The translations under genes and the position numbers were made by a program. Shown in pieces: positions 43,797 to 53,500 of a DNA stretch of 64,000 bases. The stretch is from Halobacillus ihumii. GTDB taxonomy: Bacteria > Bacillota > Bacilli > Bacillales > Halobacillaceae. The DNA is taken from positions 1,612,001-1,676,000 of the forward strand of contig NZ_CACVAO010000001.1 of the NCBI RefSeq assembly GCF_902726645.1, given 5' to 3'. How positions within the stretch are numbered: the first letter of the stretch is position 1; the number at the start of each line of letters is the position of its first letter. Below the pieces are notes generated by a model. It was not told where the DNA came from. It searched no databases and saw only the letters and a list, made by a program, of their open reading frames with translations.

Positions 43797-44432
43797 ATGT
43801 TTAAAAAACTAGCCTTACTTTTATTGCTGGCTGGACTTTCTATAATCATTTATGCCGGTAACTCCCTGTATCAATCATCACTGCTGCAGTCCAATGCACT
43901 TGAAGAAGCCCAGCTGCTCGTTAATCAGAACTCCAATGCAGCAACCAGCTCTTCATCAGACAAAGGACAATCTGATGGTTCTTCACCTTCTATCCAGAAT
44001 AAAAGCTTAGATAACCAGCGAACCGAGCGCCTTCCCTCAAATCAATCAATTGGTGTTTTGAAAATACCTGCCTTAAAGGCGGTCCTCCCCATCATTTCTG
44101 GAGCAGATGAGGATTCTCTTGAAAAAGGAGTAGGCCATGTCTCATCTACCAGTCTCCCTGGTCATAATGACCAAATTGTGCTCTCAGGTCATCGGGACAC
44201 TGTTTTTCGCCGCTTTGGTCAACTCGAAGCAGGCGATGACTTTATTATCAAAATGGCGGATGGTACGTACACTTATCAAATGAGTCACTCAAGGATTGTA
44301 CCTGCTGAAGATCGAACAGTCATTCACTCCACCTATCCAGAAGAAACCTTAGTCCTCACAACCTGCTATCCCTTCAGCTTCATCGGAAACGCTCCCAAAC
44401 GCTATATTATATACGCAAAAAAAATGTCTTAA
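43797..44432 (+). CDS. srtD: class D sortase
   Basis: Membrane-anchored cysteine transpeptidase of 211 aa that cuts surface proteins at an LPxTx signal and links them to the cell wall. An N-terminal anchor helix (residues ~3-22) is followed by a Ser/Asn-rich linker (~45-80) and the sortase barrel: H132 in LSGHRDTVFRRFGQL, C190 in VLTTCYPFSFIGNAP and R202 in KRYIIY. The LTTCYP wording and size suggest class D. Its likely substrate is the divergent LPDTA protein at 42919. A -10 box TATAAT lies at 43764-43769 with a weak -35. The start follows AGGGGGAAGG. An 18-bp hairpin ends it. Confidence 0.92.
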   Translation: MFKKLALLLLLAGLSIIIYAGNSLYQSSLLQSNALEEAQLLVNQNSNAATSSSSDKGQSDGSSPSIQNKSLDNQRTERLPSNQSIGVLKIPALKAVLPIISGADEDSLEKGVGHVSSTSLPGHNDQIVLSGHRDTVFRRFGQLEAGDDFIIKMADGTYTYQMSHSRIVPAEDRTVIHSTYPEETLVLTTCYPFSFIGNAPKRYIIYAKKMS

Positions 44433-44435
44433 TAA

Positions 44436-44472
44436 CACCTCAGGTCATCCAAAATTTGGATGACCTGAGGTG
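44436..44472. terminator. 18-bp palindromic hairpin between srtD and sacA
   Basis: A perfect inverted repeat, 18 bp each side of one central base (arms contain ACCTCAGGTCATCC), between two convergent genes. There is little T-tract on either strand. Confidence 0.75.
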
Positions 44473-44495
44473 GAAGTTATACCCATATTAGGCTA

Positions 44496-45959
44496 TTAAG
44501 AATACGTATATCCGTTTAGCTTCCATTGTTCTATGGAGAATGTGCTGGCACCTAATGAGGTGAAGAGGACAGCGTCATTCCCTTTCTGAGGGAAGATTCT
44601 TGATGTAAACACCTCTTCTCCTCCATTGACAAAAATCTCAAGTGTGGAATGGTCAATGAATAGCCAAAGCTGATTTAATTCACCGTTAAGTTTAACCCGT
44701 CGAAATTCTGTTTTACTTTTATCCTCCAGGTGAGGTCGTGATAATGTTAGAATTCCTTCTATTTTCTGGTAGCTGAAAGCTGCATAATGAAACAGTTCCA
44801 GAGCGAACTGCTCTTCAATATGTTCAAATTCAAGTTGAATTTCTACCGCATTCCCTCCAACACCACGCACACCTTTCTGGTCATTCTCAATGGTAATATC
44901 AGAATGCAGTAAAACGGATTCCCGCATTTCCTTAAGCTCTTCCAATGGCTTCTGGACCACCTGACTTCCATCCCACTGCAGCTCCCGAGGAATGGTTAAA
45001 CAATGAATCCAGTGGTGGTCAATCGTAGGATGTGCTTCTTCGTATTGATCAGGAACGCCCATCCATCCAAAAAGAATTCGCCGGCCCTTCTCATCAATAG
45101 TTGTTTGAGGCGCATAAAATTCAAAGCCGTGATCCAGTTCCTTAAAATCAGCATGTTTAAAATCGCCACGTTCATAGTCCAGCGTGCCTGTAAAATAACC
45201 ACTCTGATAACGATTATTATATTCCATCCCAGCAGCTTGCAAGCCTTGAGGAGAAACCATAAGTACCTCTTGACCATCTAATTCGAAAAAGTCCGGGCAT
45301 TCCCACATGTAGCCGAAATCCCCAAGCTTATGTTGATAGGAACCAGTAATATTTCCAACCAAAACCCAATTTGTTAAATCTTCTGACCTAAACAGGACTG
45401 CCTTACCCTGACTCTCCTTATTTTGTGCACCAATCACCATGTACCAGATGCCCTCTTTTTTCCATACTTTCGGATCCCGGAAATTAGCCGTATATCCTTC
45501 GGGGAGATGGATGACAGGCCCCTTTTTATCAAAATGAATGCCATCTTCTGATACAGCCATACATTGATAGGATTCTCGTTTGCCCTGTTCATTCACTACA
45601 TTTCCCGTATAAAAGAGATACAATTTATCCTCATGAACCACTGCACTGCCAGAATAACAGCCATCTTTATCGAACGAATCAGAAGGTGCCAGTGCAAGTG
45701 GCTGTTGTTTCCAATTCACAAAATCCTTTGATGTATAATGCCCCCAGAACTTCTCACCGTGTCCTGTATGAAAAGGCATCCATTGATAAAACAAATGAAA
45801 AACACCGTCCCATTGAACTAAACCATTTGGGTCGTTTAGTAAACCAACTGGCGGCATATGGTGGTAACTTAGTCTATAGTGGTCCTGATTGACCCGTTCC
45901 TCCTTCTCTTCGATAGCCGCTGCAGCTTTATTTCGTAATTCCCTATCTTTAGTGTTCAT
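44496..45959 (-). CDS. sacA: sucrose-6-phosphate hydrolase (GH32)
   Basis: A 487-aa beta-fructofuranosidase of glycoside hydrolase family 32, cytoplasmic, cleaving sucrose-6-phosphate (or sucrose) to glucose-6-phosphate and fructose. The three acidic motifs are intact: the nucleophile in VGLLNDPNGLVQWDG near residue 42, the RDP motif in TANFRDPKVWKKEGIWYMVI, and the acid/base in GYMWECPDFFELDG. A C-terminal beta-sandwich (~350-487) ends SASTFSIEQWKLNGY-like. The N-terminal ~30 residues are a charged helix. The start ATG follows GGAGG. A free EIIA(Glc)-type gene is upstream on the same strand, but a terminator lies between, and no sucrose EIIBC or regulator is adjacent. Confidence 0.9.
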   Translation of the reverse strand: MNTKDRELRNKAAAAIEEKEERVNQDHYRLSYHHMPPVGLLNDPNGLVQWDGVFHLFYQWMPFHTGHGEKFWGHYTSKDFVNWKQQPLALAPSDSFDKDGCYSGSAVVHEDKLYLFYTGNVVNEQGKRESYQCMAVSEDGIHFDKKGPVIHLPEGYTANFRDPKVWKKEGIWYMVIGAQNKESQGKAVLFRSEDLTNWVLVGNITGSYQHKLGDFGYMWECPDFFELDGQEVLMVSPQGLQAAGMEYNNRYQSGYFTGTLDYERGDFKHADFKELDHGFEFYAPQTTIDEKGRRILFGWMGVPDQYEEAHPTIDHHWIHCLTIPRELQWDGSQVVQKPLEELKEMRESVLLHSDITIENDQKGVRGVGGNAVEIQLEFEHIEEQFALELFHYAAFSYQKIEGILTLSRPHLEDKSKTEFRRVKLNGELNQLWLFIDHSTLEIFVNGGEEVFTSRIFPQKGNDAVLFTSLGASTFSIEQWKLNGYTYS

Positions 45960-46084
45960 GTTATTCCTCCAAGCCTTCTAAGTATTTGGGGTGATCAAAT
46001 CCGTCCTAAGCTTTTCTGCATTTGCAGATTAAATTATTTTTTCCGTTATGACAAGCCTATCAGGATCCGCTTGAAACAGAAAGA

Positions 46085-46104
46085 AGCCTAGGGGCTCCCC
46101 TAGA
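46085..46104 (-). terminator. terminator of the PTS EIIA gene
   Basis: CTAGGGG / CCCCTAG around a very short loop with CTTCTTTCT on the minus strand; it lies between the EIIA gene and sacA. Confidence 0.65.
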
Positions 46105-46121
46105 CTGTCTTCATCACTCGT

Positions 46122-46619
46122 TTATTTTGTTTTCACTGTCATGATGCCTGTTTCTCCAGCAGTTGCTGTTTCATTATACGACGGTTCAAAATGTTCGACC
46201 ACTTCATCAAAATTAGTAATAATAACCGGTGTTGTTGTACTTTTAGCTTTCTCATTAACAAGATCCATATCAAACGTGATTAAGGGGTCTCCCGGCCGGA
46301 CACGATCACCAGCGCTGACATGCCCTTCAAAACCTTCTCCTTCCATCGAGACTGTTTCAAGCCCAATATGAACGAGCACTTCTACGCCGGACTTCGTTTT
46401 AATGCCCACGGCGTGTTTCGTTGGAAATACTTGAACCACCTCTCCAGCTATCGGGCTGACTACTTTTCCATCTGTAGGTTCAACAGCTACACCGTTGCCC
46501 ATCATTCGCTGACTGAAAACTGGATCTGGTACATCATCCAAAGAAACCACTTTTCCTGTTAAGGGAGCTACAAATTGTTCTTCTACACTTTTATTTCCAC
46601 CAAATAGTTTTTTGAACAT
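46122..46619 (-). CDS. crr: PTS EIIA(Glc)-type phosphocarrier protein
   Basis: A free-standing 165-aa glucose-family PTS EIIA domain. It takes phosphate from HPr and passes it to EIIBC partners. The phospho-acceptor H84 is in VEVLVHIGLETVSMEGEGFE and the helper H69 in FPTKHAVGIKTKSG; SPIAGEVVQVF and GFEGHVSAGDRVRPGDPLI are the usual strands. It resembles B. subtilis YpqE and E. coli Crr in layout. The ATG at 46619 follows AAAGG. It is upstream of sacA on the same strand, separated by a hairpin. In Bacilli a separate EIIA serves carriers that lack their own, so a partner for sucrose or trehalose may be encoded elsewhere. Confidence 0.9.
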   Translation of the reverse strand: MFKKLFGGNKSVEEQFVAPLTGKVVSLDDVPDPVFSQRMMGNGVAVEPTDGKVVSPIAGEVVQVFPTKHAVGIKTKSGVEVLVHIGLETVSMEGEGFEGHVSAGDRVRPGDPLITFDMDLVNEKAKSTTTPVIITNFDEVVEHFEPSYNETATAGETGIMTVKTK

Positions 46620-46776
46620 ATCATCAAAACCTTTCTGTAATTAAAAAAAGCTATCTATACTTTTCCCTTGATTGCAATCTGTAAACGTGAGCTTAAACAT
46701 AGAGACCCACCAGATCTTTTACATGAAAAAGATAGGATAGGACAAACTGATACAAAAGCCATCAAGGAGGATCTAC

Positions 46777-48357
46777 ATGCATTGGACAAAACCTGAACCT
46801 ATGTGGAGAGAAGATACAAAGCTTCCCACATTTGAACCACTAAAGCAATCCACCTCCACGCCGATTACTATCGTGGGGGGCGGAATCACTGGAATAACAA
46901 CAGCCTACATGCTGGCTAAGGAAGGAAAAAAAGTTACCCTGCTGGAAGCTGACGAGCTGTTCAACGGGACAACCGGCCATACTACCGCAAAAGTAACGGC
47001 CCAACATGGGCTTATCTATCACGAACTCATCGAACACTTTGGTGAAGAAGGGGCTGCGCTCTATTATCAAGCCCAGGAAGACGCGATCGCATGGATTGAG
47101 AAACATATAAACGATCATTCCATTAAGTGTGATTGGACACGTGAAGATGCCTATATTTTCGCTACCACAGAAAAAGGTGCTAAAAAAATCAAAAAAGAAC
47201 AGCAGGCCTACGAACGACTTGATATAGCGGGTGAACATTTGAACGAACTTCCTTTTGATACAGAAACATCGGGAGTTCTGAGTATGCGTAATCAGGCTCA
47301 ATTTCATCCTTTGCATTATTTGTCCCATTTAGTGGATGAGATTGTGGCGATGGGCGGTAAGATTTATGAACATACGAAAGCAGTCCAAGTAAAAGAAGGA
47401 GATAATATTGAGATCGAAACAGGAAATGGAGCTACCGTGACCAGCGAATACCTTATTTCCTGTAGCCATTTTCCTTTTAATGATAAAAAAGGTATGTATT
47501 TTAGCAGAATGTATGCAGAGCGCTCTTATGCGATCGCTATCGAGCCTGAAAAAGAATGGGACAACGGTATGTATTTATCCATTGATGACCCTAAACGTTC
47601 AATACGATCTGCAACATTCGACGACAAAAACATTTTGCTGATCGGTGGTGAAAGTCATCGTACTGGAGAGGGAGCCGATATGTCTTCACACTATAAAGCT
47701 CTTGAAGAGTATGCGGCTCGTACATTTGGGATCAAGAATAAATTATTCCAATGGTCTGCACAGGACTTAATTACGTTAGATAAGGTCCCATACATTGGAC
47801 CTGTCACGATGAATGATAGACGGGTTTTCTTAGCCACAGGCTTTAGAAAATGGGGAATGACAAACAGTACGGTGGCAGGAAAATTGATTACCGATTACAT
47901 TATGGAACGTGAATCGGAGTATCATTCCGTCTTTACTCCTTCTCGGTTCAAGGGCGACCCAAGTTTGAAACGATTTCTTTCCAACAATTTAAATGTCGCA
48001 GCTCATTTAGTTGAGGGTAAGGTTGAATTAGTGGATAAGGAACCACGGGATTTGAAAAAAGGCGAAGGAGCTGTTATCCAATTTGAAGGCAAACGAGCGG
48101 GAGCCTTTAAAGATGAGGAAGGTGAGCTTCATCTATTGGATACGACCTGTACTCACTTGGGCTGTGAAGTAGAGTGGAACAGTGGTGAACACACATGGGA
48201 TTGTCCTTGTCACGGATCACGTTTTTCTTATGATGGTGCGGTCATGGAAGGACCGGCCAAACACCCCCTCGAAAAACTATCCCTTGAAAACACTAGAGAA
48301 ACTTATATTATCCCTGATGATCCAGAAGCATTTGAAGAATCAACTGATCATCATTAG
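46777..48357 (+). CDS. FAD-dependent oxidoreductase with C-terminal Rieske [2Fe-2S] domain (YhfW type)
   Basis: A 526-aa fusion. Residues ~30-380 are a DAO-like FAD domain: PITIVGGGITGITTAYMLAK (GxGxxG) followed by ADELFNGTTGHTTAKVTAQH. Residues ~430-515 are a Rieske domain with ligands C458 and H460 (CTHLGCEVEW) and C476 and H479 (WDCPCHGSRFSYDG). This matches B. subtilis YhfW, whose substrate is unknown. An N-terminal MHWTKPEPMWREDTKLPTFE precedes the flavin fold. The ATG at 46777 follows AAGGAGG. It is monocistronic with its own terminator. No transport or regulator gene is adjacent, so the electron partner is unknown. Confidence 0.9.
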   Translation: MHWTKPEPMWREDTKLPTFEPLKQSTSTPITIVGGGITGITTAYMLAKEGKKVTLLEADELFNGTTGHTTAKVTAQHGLIYHELIEHFGEEGAALYYQAQEDAIAWIEKHINDHSIKCDWTREDAYIFATTEKGAKKIKKEQQAYERLDIAGEHLNELPFDTETSGVLSMRNQAQFHPLHYLSHLVDEIVAMGGKIYEHTKAVQVKEGDNIEIETGNGATVTSEYLISCSHFPFNDKKGMYFSRMYAERSYAIAIEPEKEWDNGMYLSIDDPKRSIRSATFDDKNILLIGGESHRTGEGADMSSHYKALEEYAARTFGIKNKLFQWSAQDLITLDKVPYIGPVTMNDRRVFLATGFRKWGMTNSTVAGKLITDYIMERESEYHSVFTPSRFKGDPSLKRFLSNNLNVAAHLVEGKVELVDKEPRDLKKGEGAVIQFEGKRAGAFKDEEGELHLLDTTCTHLGCEVEWNSGEHTWDCPCHGSRFSYDGAVMEGPAKHPLEKLSLENTRETYIIPDDPEAFEESTDHH

Positions 48358-48359
48358 AA

Positions 48360-48387
48360 AGAGCGCTTAGCAGGCGCTCTTTTTTTG
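48360..48387 (+). terminator. terminator of the Rieske/FAD gene
   Basis: AGAGCGC / GCGCTCT with a 7-base loop and a TTTTTTT tail. Confidence 0.88.
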
Positions 48388-48471
48388 TGGAAACCTTTTT
48401 CTTTCCAATTATTATTAAATTAGCTTAAAATGACTTCATCACATATTGTTCACCATGAAAGGATTATGCTT

Positions 48472-49368
48472 ATGGCAGATGATAGTAAACTGGGTATTCT
48501 TTACACGGCAGGCGCTTATATTATTTGGGGATTCCTTCCAATCTATTGGAAACTACTTCAGCAGCTCCCCGCGTTTGAAATTTTAGCTAACCGAATCGTC
48601 TGGTCTTTTGTGTTTATGCTTGCTGTCGTCACCACTCTTAATAAATGGAAACCGCTTATTGCTGAATCGAAACGAGTTTGGGCGAATAAACGGAGTCTGA
48701 TTGGGATAACACTCGCTTCATTCACTATCAGTCTCAACTGGCTTACCTACATATGGGCCGTCAACAATAACCACGTAGTGGAAGCGAGTCTTGGCTATTA
48801 TATCAATCCGTTAGTAAGCATTCTGCTCGGTATGATCGTACTGAAAGAGACTTTTTCTAAACCGCAGTGGATCGCATTTATTTTAGCGGCTAGCGGTGTG
48901 CTCTACATGACTCTCCATTTTGGTTCAGTTCCTTGGGTGGCCTTGTTACTTGCCTTAAGCTTTGGTTCTTATGGTTTGCTTAAAAAGCTTGTGCCTTTAA
49001 ATGCTATGTTCGGACTAACCATAGAAACAATGATCGTTACTCCTATTGCGTTCATTTACCTTATTGATAATCAAGGTTCTCCCCCTGACATTGAGTGGGT
49101 GTCTGTAACGTCACTACTTATTTTAGGATCGGGGATTGCAACCGCCATTCCGTTATTGCTGTTTGCTGCAGGTGCTAAGCGAATCCCTTTGTCTATGGTT
49201 GGCTTCTTACAGTACTTTGCGCCAACTATAATGCTGTTTCTCGGCGTTTTTCTTTATAATGAACCTTTTACGAGTGTTCATCTAGTATCCTTTGCCTTAA
49301 TCTGGGCGGGTCTTGCCGTCTACACGGTTTCCAGGATGAAACGGCTTCGAAAATATGAAGCAGCTTGA
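48472..49368 (+). CDS. rarD: RarD/EamA-family permease
   Basis: A 298-aa, ten-helix permease of the drug/metabolite transporter superfamily, RarD branch. RarD signatures: LGILYTAGAYIIWGFLPIYW at the N-terminus, ILANRIVWSFVFMLAVV, ISLNWLTYIWAVNNNHVVEA, SLGYYINPLVSILLGMIVLK, and the second-half VGFLQYFAPTIMLFLGVFLY NEPF region. The frame is open 14 codons upstream, but the ATG at 48472 has AAAGGA 8 bases before it. Some relatives affect chloramphenicol sensitivity; the natural substrate is unknown. It is followed by a hairpin shared with a convergent FAD gene. Confidence 0.9.
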   Translation: MADDSKLGILYTAGAYIIWGFLPIYWKLLQQLPAFEILANRIVWSFVFMLAVVTTLNKWKPLIAESKRVWANKRSLIGITLASFTISLNWLTYIWAVNNNHVVEASLGYYINPLVSILLGMIVLKETFSKPQWIAFILAASGVLYMTLHFGSVPWVALLLALSFGSYGLLKKLVPLNAMFGLTIETMIVTPIAFIYLIDNQGSPPDIEWVSVTSLLILGSGIATAIPLLLFAAGAKRIPLSMVGFLQYFAPTIMLFLGVFLYNEPFTSVHLVSFALIWAGLAVYTVSRMKRLRKYEAA

Positions 49369-49377
49369 TTGATTATC

Positions 49378-49403
49378 AGCCCTGGCAATAGTCAGCCGGG
49401 GCT
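49378..49403. terminator. hairpin between rarD and the FAD oxidoreductase
   Basis: AGCCCTGGC pairs with GCCGGGGCT (one mismatch) around 8 bases; tails are short. Confidence 0.55.
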
Positions 49404-49425
49404 ATAAGGCGTCCATTTCTGAACA

Positions 49426-50394
49426 TTAACTGTCACTTAATATGTGATTAGCCGCATCATGTCCGGATAAGAAGGCACTTTCAAAACGTGTCTTCCCCGC
49501 CTGATCACCTGGGCGAAGAAAAGCATCACCTGCCACTAACAACTTACCTCGATTATCTATTTCCAGGAAAGAGTGAGGACAAGTGGTGACCGCTTGCGCA
49601 TAGGGCCAGATTTCTAGCTGCTCAGATATCAACTTTCGAAAATCTAAATAAGGAGAGGTTTTATTTTTGATCATTTTAAGAGTGGATTCACTACTTTCAT
49701 GTGATACTGACCAATCAGCCGTCATATAGACACTCATCAAAGGAGTTTTTGAGATCCCTTTCTTTTGGTGGTCAACTATCCGTTCTACATCTGCAGGAAG
49801 CTGTTTATCTATATGACCGCTTTCCGGAGTGTAAGGAGACCTCTCCAACTGAAAAACTCCAACATAGGTGGGTTGAAACTGAATTTCTTTTAATTTTTGA
49901 TAAGCTTCGACCTTCAAACCAAGTGAACTTTTTCCTATCAAGTTGACTGTTAAAGGAGCAGGCAGTGTACATACTACCCGCTTGCATTTATACAAACTTC
50001 CGCTTGAGTCATGCAATACGATGTGGGAGTCCTGAGCGTTAACAGCAGTAATCATTGTGGAGGTCACACAATCCATCCCCTCCGCTAAGCGACAAGCGAG
50101 TGAACTCATTCCATCAACTGACGTATAACGTGGATAATCTTCCCCGAACCAACGCTTCACCCACCCCTTTTCCAGCCATCCCTCAACTTCTTGCTGTAAT
50201 TCTTCTGTTCGGACTGTGAAAAATTGCGCTCCAATGTCGGCTTTTCCTTCAGCTGTAATTGAAGTCGCCAGCCTCCCTCCTACAGTCTGCTCCTTTTCCA
50301 GCAACAGCACACTGGCTCCTGCTTGTTTCAACTTCCGTGCTGCCACAATCCCAGATAACCCTGCACCGATTATCGCGACATCATACTTTTGCAA
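49426..50394 (-). CDS. renalase-like NAD(P)/FAD amine-oxidase-family protein
   Basis: A 322-aa flavoprotein. The dinucleotide motif is at the N-terminus: KYDVAIIGAGLSGIVAARKL followed by ASVLLLEKEQTVGGRLAT (the conserved GGR). It ends KLLVAGDAFLRPGDQAGKTR and FESAFLSGHDAANHIL, the second flavin-contact motif. Size and order match renalase-like and amine-oxidase-like proteins whose substrates are mostly unknown. An ATG at 50412 has no binding site; TTG at 50394 lies 8 bases after GAAGGGG and places GAGLSG at the usual distance, so it is preferred. It is monocistronic and convergent with rarD. Confidence 0.82.
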   Translation of the reverse strand: MQKYDVAIIGAGLSGIVAARKLKQAGASVLLLEKEQTVGGRLATSITAEGKADIGAQFFTVRTEELQQEVEGWLEKGWVKRWFGEDYPRYTSVDGMSSLACRLAEGMDCVTSTMITAVNAQDSHIVLHDSSGSLYKCKRVVCTLPAPLTVNLIGKSSLGLKVEAYQKLKEIQFQPTYVGVFQLERSPYTPESGHIDKQLPADVERIVDHQKKGISKTPLMSVYMTADWSVSHESSESTLKMIKNKTSPYLDFRKLISEQLEIWPYAQAVTTCPHSFLEIDNRGKLLVAGDAFLRPGDQAGKTRFESAFLSGHDAANHILSDS

Positions 50395-50553
50395 AATGGG
50401 CACCCCTTCCATAAGAAAATCAGGACATGTCTAGCCATACCCGATTCTTCGATTGTTCTACCTCTTCTATTCTTATGAACTGCTTATCGAAAACCTGACG
50501 CTTCGTTCTGAGTTTGTTTTTAGCCTATTGGATTATTGCTTCTATGCGCCGAT

Positions 50554-50588
50554 AAAAATGCACCTCCACAAAGTGGGAGGTGCGTTTT
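50554..50588 (-). terminator. swrC terminator
   Basis: GCACCTCC / GGAGGTGC with a 8-base loop and a T-rich tail (CATTTTTAT) on the minus strand. Confidence 0.82.
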
Positions 50589-50597
50589 TCATAACCA

Positions 50598-53500
50598 TTA
50601 TGCTTTAGTCTTTTTCTTACGGAACTTACTTAATACTTCATACGCAAGCGGTACAATGAGAAGTGTCAACAATGTGGAGCTGGTTAACCCGCCGATTACG
50701 GTGATCCCCAGTCCTTTACTAATAATTGATCCACCTTCAAGTCCTAACGCGAGAGGCAGCAAGGCACCAATAGTAGCCAGTGCTGTCATCAAAATAGGGC
50801 GCAGACGTGTCATGCCGGCATCCAGTAATGCCTCTCTTGTTGTAAAGCCTTCTTTTTCCTTATGAATAACTCGGTCAATTAAAACAATGGCATTTGTTAC
50901 GACAATTCCGATGAGCATAAGAGCACCGATCATCGCAGAAATGCTGATGGTTTCCCCACTGATAAGCAATCCTACCACTGCTCCAATAATCGTAAATGGC
51001 AAGGAGAACAGGATCGCCAATGGTGCCAGGGCTCCGCCAAAGAAGATGACGAGTACGAGGTAGACGATCGCAATTGCAGCAAGCATGGCTAAACCGAGCT
51101 GTGTAAATGACTCTTGAATATCCTCGGTAACTCCGCCCATCGTCACTTCCATGCCGGACGGAAGATCAAGCTCGTCAATTTCACTTTGAACTTCAGATGA
51201 TACCGACCCAATATCGTCAGTGGTGATTTTCGCGCTGACGCTTGCATACACCTGGCCATTCTTCCGACTAATGGTATCAGCAGTTGTACCTTCTTCCACT
51301 TCTACCACTTCACTAATGGCAACAGATTGACCCGTAGGTGATTGGATTTCACGGTCCGTGATATCACTGATGTCTTCATAGTTTTCCTTTTCTACTTCTA
51401 CGTAGACATCCAGTTTTTCGCCATCCTGTTTAATGGTGGTAACGACTGGCTGCTCGCCACTTTGGTTCAACTCCATACCTAACTGAGCTGCTGTTAACCC
51501 AAGTTCGCTCAATTTTTCATGATTAGCCACAAGCGTGTACTCTTCATACGACTCAGATAAGCTGGAGTCAATTCCAGTCAAATTGTCTTGTTCAGATAAC
51601 ATGGACTGGACATTTTTTACTACAGGTTCAATTTCATCAATCGAATCTCCATATACGAGGAGCTCGAGTGTACTGCTTGATCCCGTTGATGAGAAGTCTT
51701 GTGAAGACCATTCACCTTGTTCAGTCGCACCCTGTAAATCATCAATTACTGTTTGGCTTTCCGATGAGAAGTTTTCTGTCTCACTATTGTATTCTACAAA
51801 GAAAACAGCTTGATTCGATGCTCCAGGATTCATCGGATTTTCTCCACCCACCGAATACTGGATAGTTTCTGTACCATCTCTTCCTTCAAAATACTCTTGT
51901 GCTTCCATGGCGATGCTTTCGACATCTTCCAATGTTTGCCCTGGTTCTGGATTATAAGTGGCGATGACCATTTTCTGTTCCTGAGCCGGCAGGAAACTGA
52001 CGCCTACAAACGGTACTAACGCTACACTTCCTGCCAAAATAACAAAGGCAATGATCGTTGAAATAACTTTGTGATTAAGGGTTCGGTTCAGCAGAGAACG
52101 ATATGCTCTTGCTAGTCGGCCGCCTTGATCATCATGATCAACTTTTTTCATTTTACCTGGTTTTAACAAAGAATGGGACATCATTGGCACAATTGTGACC
52201 GCCACAAGCAGTGACGCCAGCAGCGCAAATACAACGGTTAAGGCAAACGGTAAAAAGATTTGCCCTACTGTCCCTTCTACTAACCCTAAAGGTAAAAACA
52301 CAGCAATAGTTACAATCGTTGAAGATAATATCGGCATAAACATTTCTCGTGTGGCGGACCGAACTAAATCTTTGCCCCTGAGTTTTTCCCCCGGAAGCGA
52401 CATACGCCGGTATATATTTTCAACGACGACAATGGAATCGTCCACTACCCTTCCAATCGCTACAGTCATTGCACCCAATGTCATGATATTTAAAGTAATA
52501 TCCATCTGTTTAAGGGCTAGAACGGCAATGAGCAAGGAAAGCGGGATCGATATGACAGAGATGAGTGTCGTCCTGAAATTTCGCAGAAACAGAAGAATCA
52601 CGATTACAGCAAATAACCCGCCAAACAAGGCTTTATTCAGCATCGTGCTGACTGATTCTTCAATCGGCTCACCTTGGTCAAAAGAATAGACAAACTCTGT
52701 TCCGTCGAGTTCACTTTTCAATTCCTTTGTCTGCTCTTTAACTGCATTTACAACATCAACTGTATTCGCCTCTTGCGATTTAATCACTTGAAGCGAAATT
52801 GAATCTTCTCCATTGGTGCGAGAAATGGACTCAGCTTGCCCTACAACTTCGATTTCAGCAAGCTCTTCCAGTGGCACAGTAGGGATACCGGATTGTGCTG
52901 CCTGCTCAGCTGTCATCGCAACTGCAGAGGACTGACCTTGAGCTTGTGTTTGCCCGGCTGGGGGGCCTTGTGCAGATGACTGTCCCTGAGATGGCGTCTG
53001 CGCTGCCGATTGCCCTTGGGATGAAGGGATCGCCGGGATTTCCAAGTTTCTTAGGTCTTCCACCGTCGTTAATTCTCCATCGATGACAACAGACTTTTGA
53101 GTGTCGTCAAACGTGTATAAGCCCAATGGGAAGGAAACATCGGAACCTTGGATTAATTGCGTAACTGTCTCGCTATTCATTCCACGCTCTTCTAGAGCAG
53201 CTTCGTCATAATTAATTCGAACCTCCTGTACCTGCTGACCGGAGACTTGAACATCTGCTACGCCTTCAATTCCTTCTAGTGCCGGCACAATTTGGTCTTC
53301 TACCGTAGTCGTCATCTTTTCTAATGATTGACCTTCATTGATGACACTTAAACTGACTACAGGGAATGCGCTAAAACTCAGCCGACTGACTGAAGGTTCC
53401 TGGGCTGACTCAGGCAGTGCTACCTTCGCAACTGCATCTTTTAATTCATCCTCAGCTTCATCTAAATTTTTATCGAAGGAATACTCCAATTGAAGAGAAG

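Noticed and set aside
46840..47328. 162-codon minus-strand ORF
   Set aside because: Antisense shadow of the Rieske/FAD gene; no start signal.
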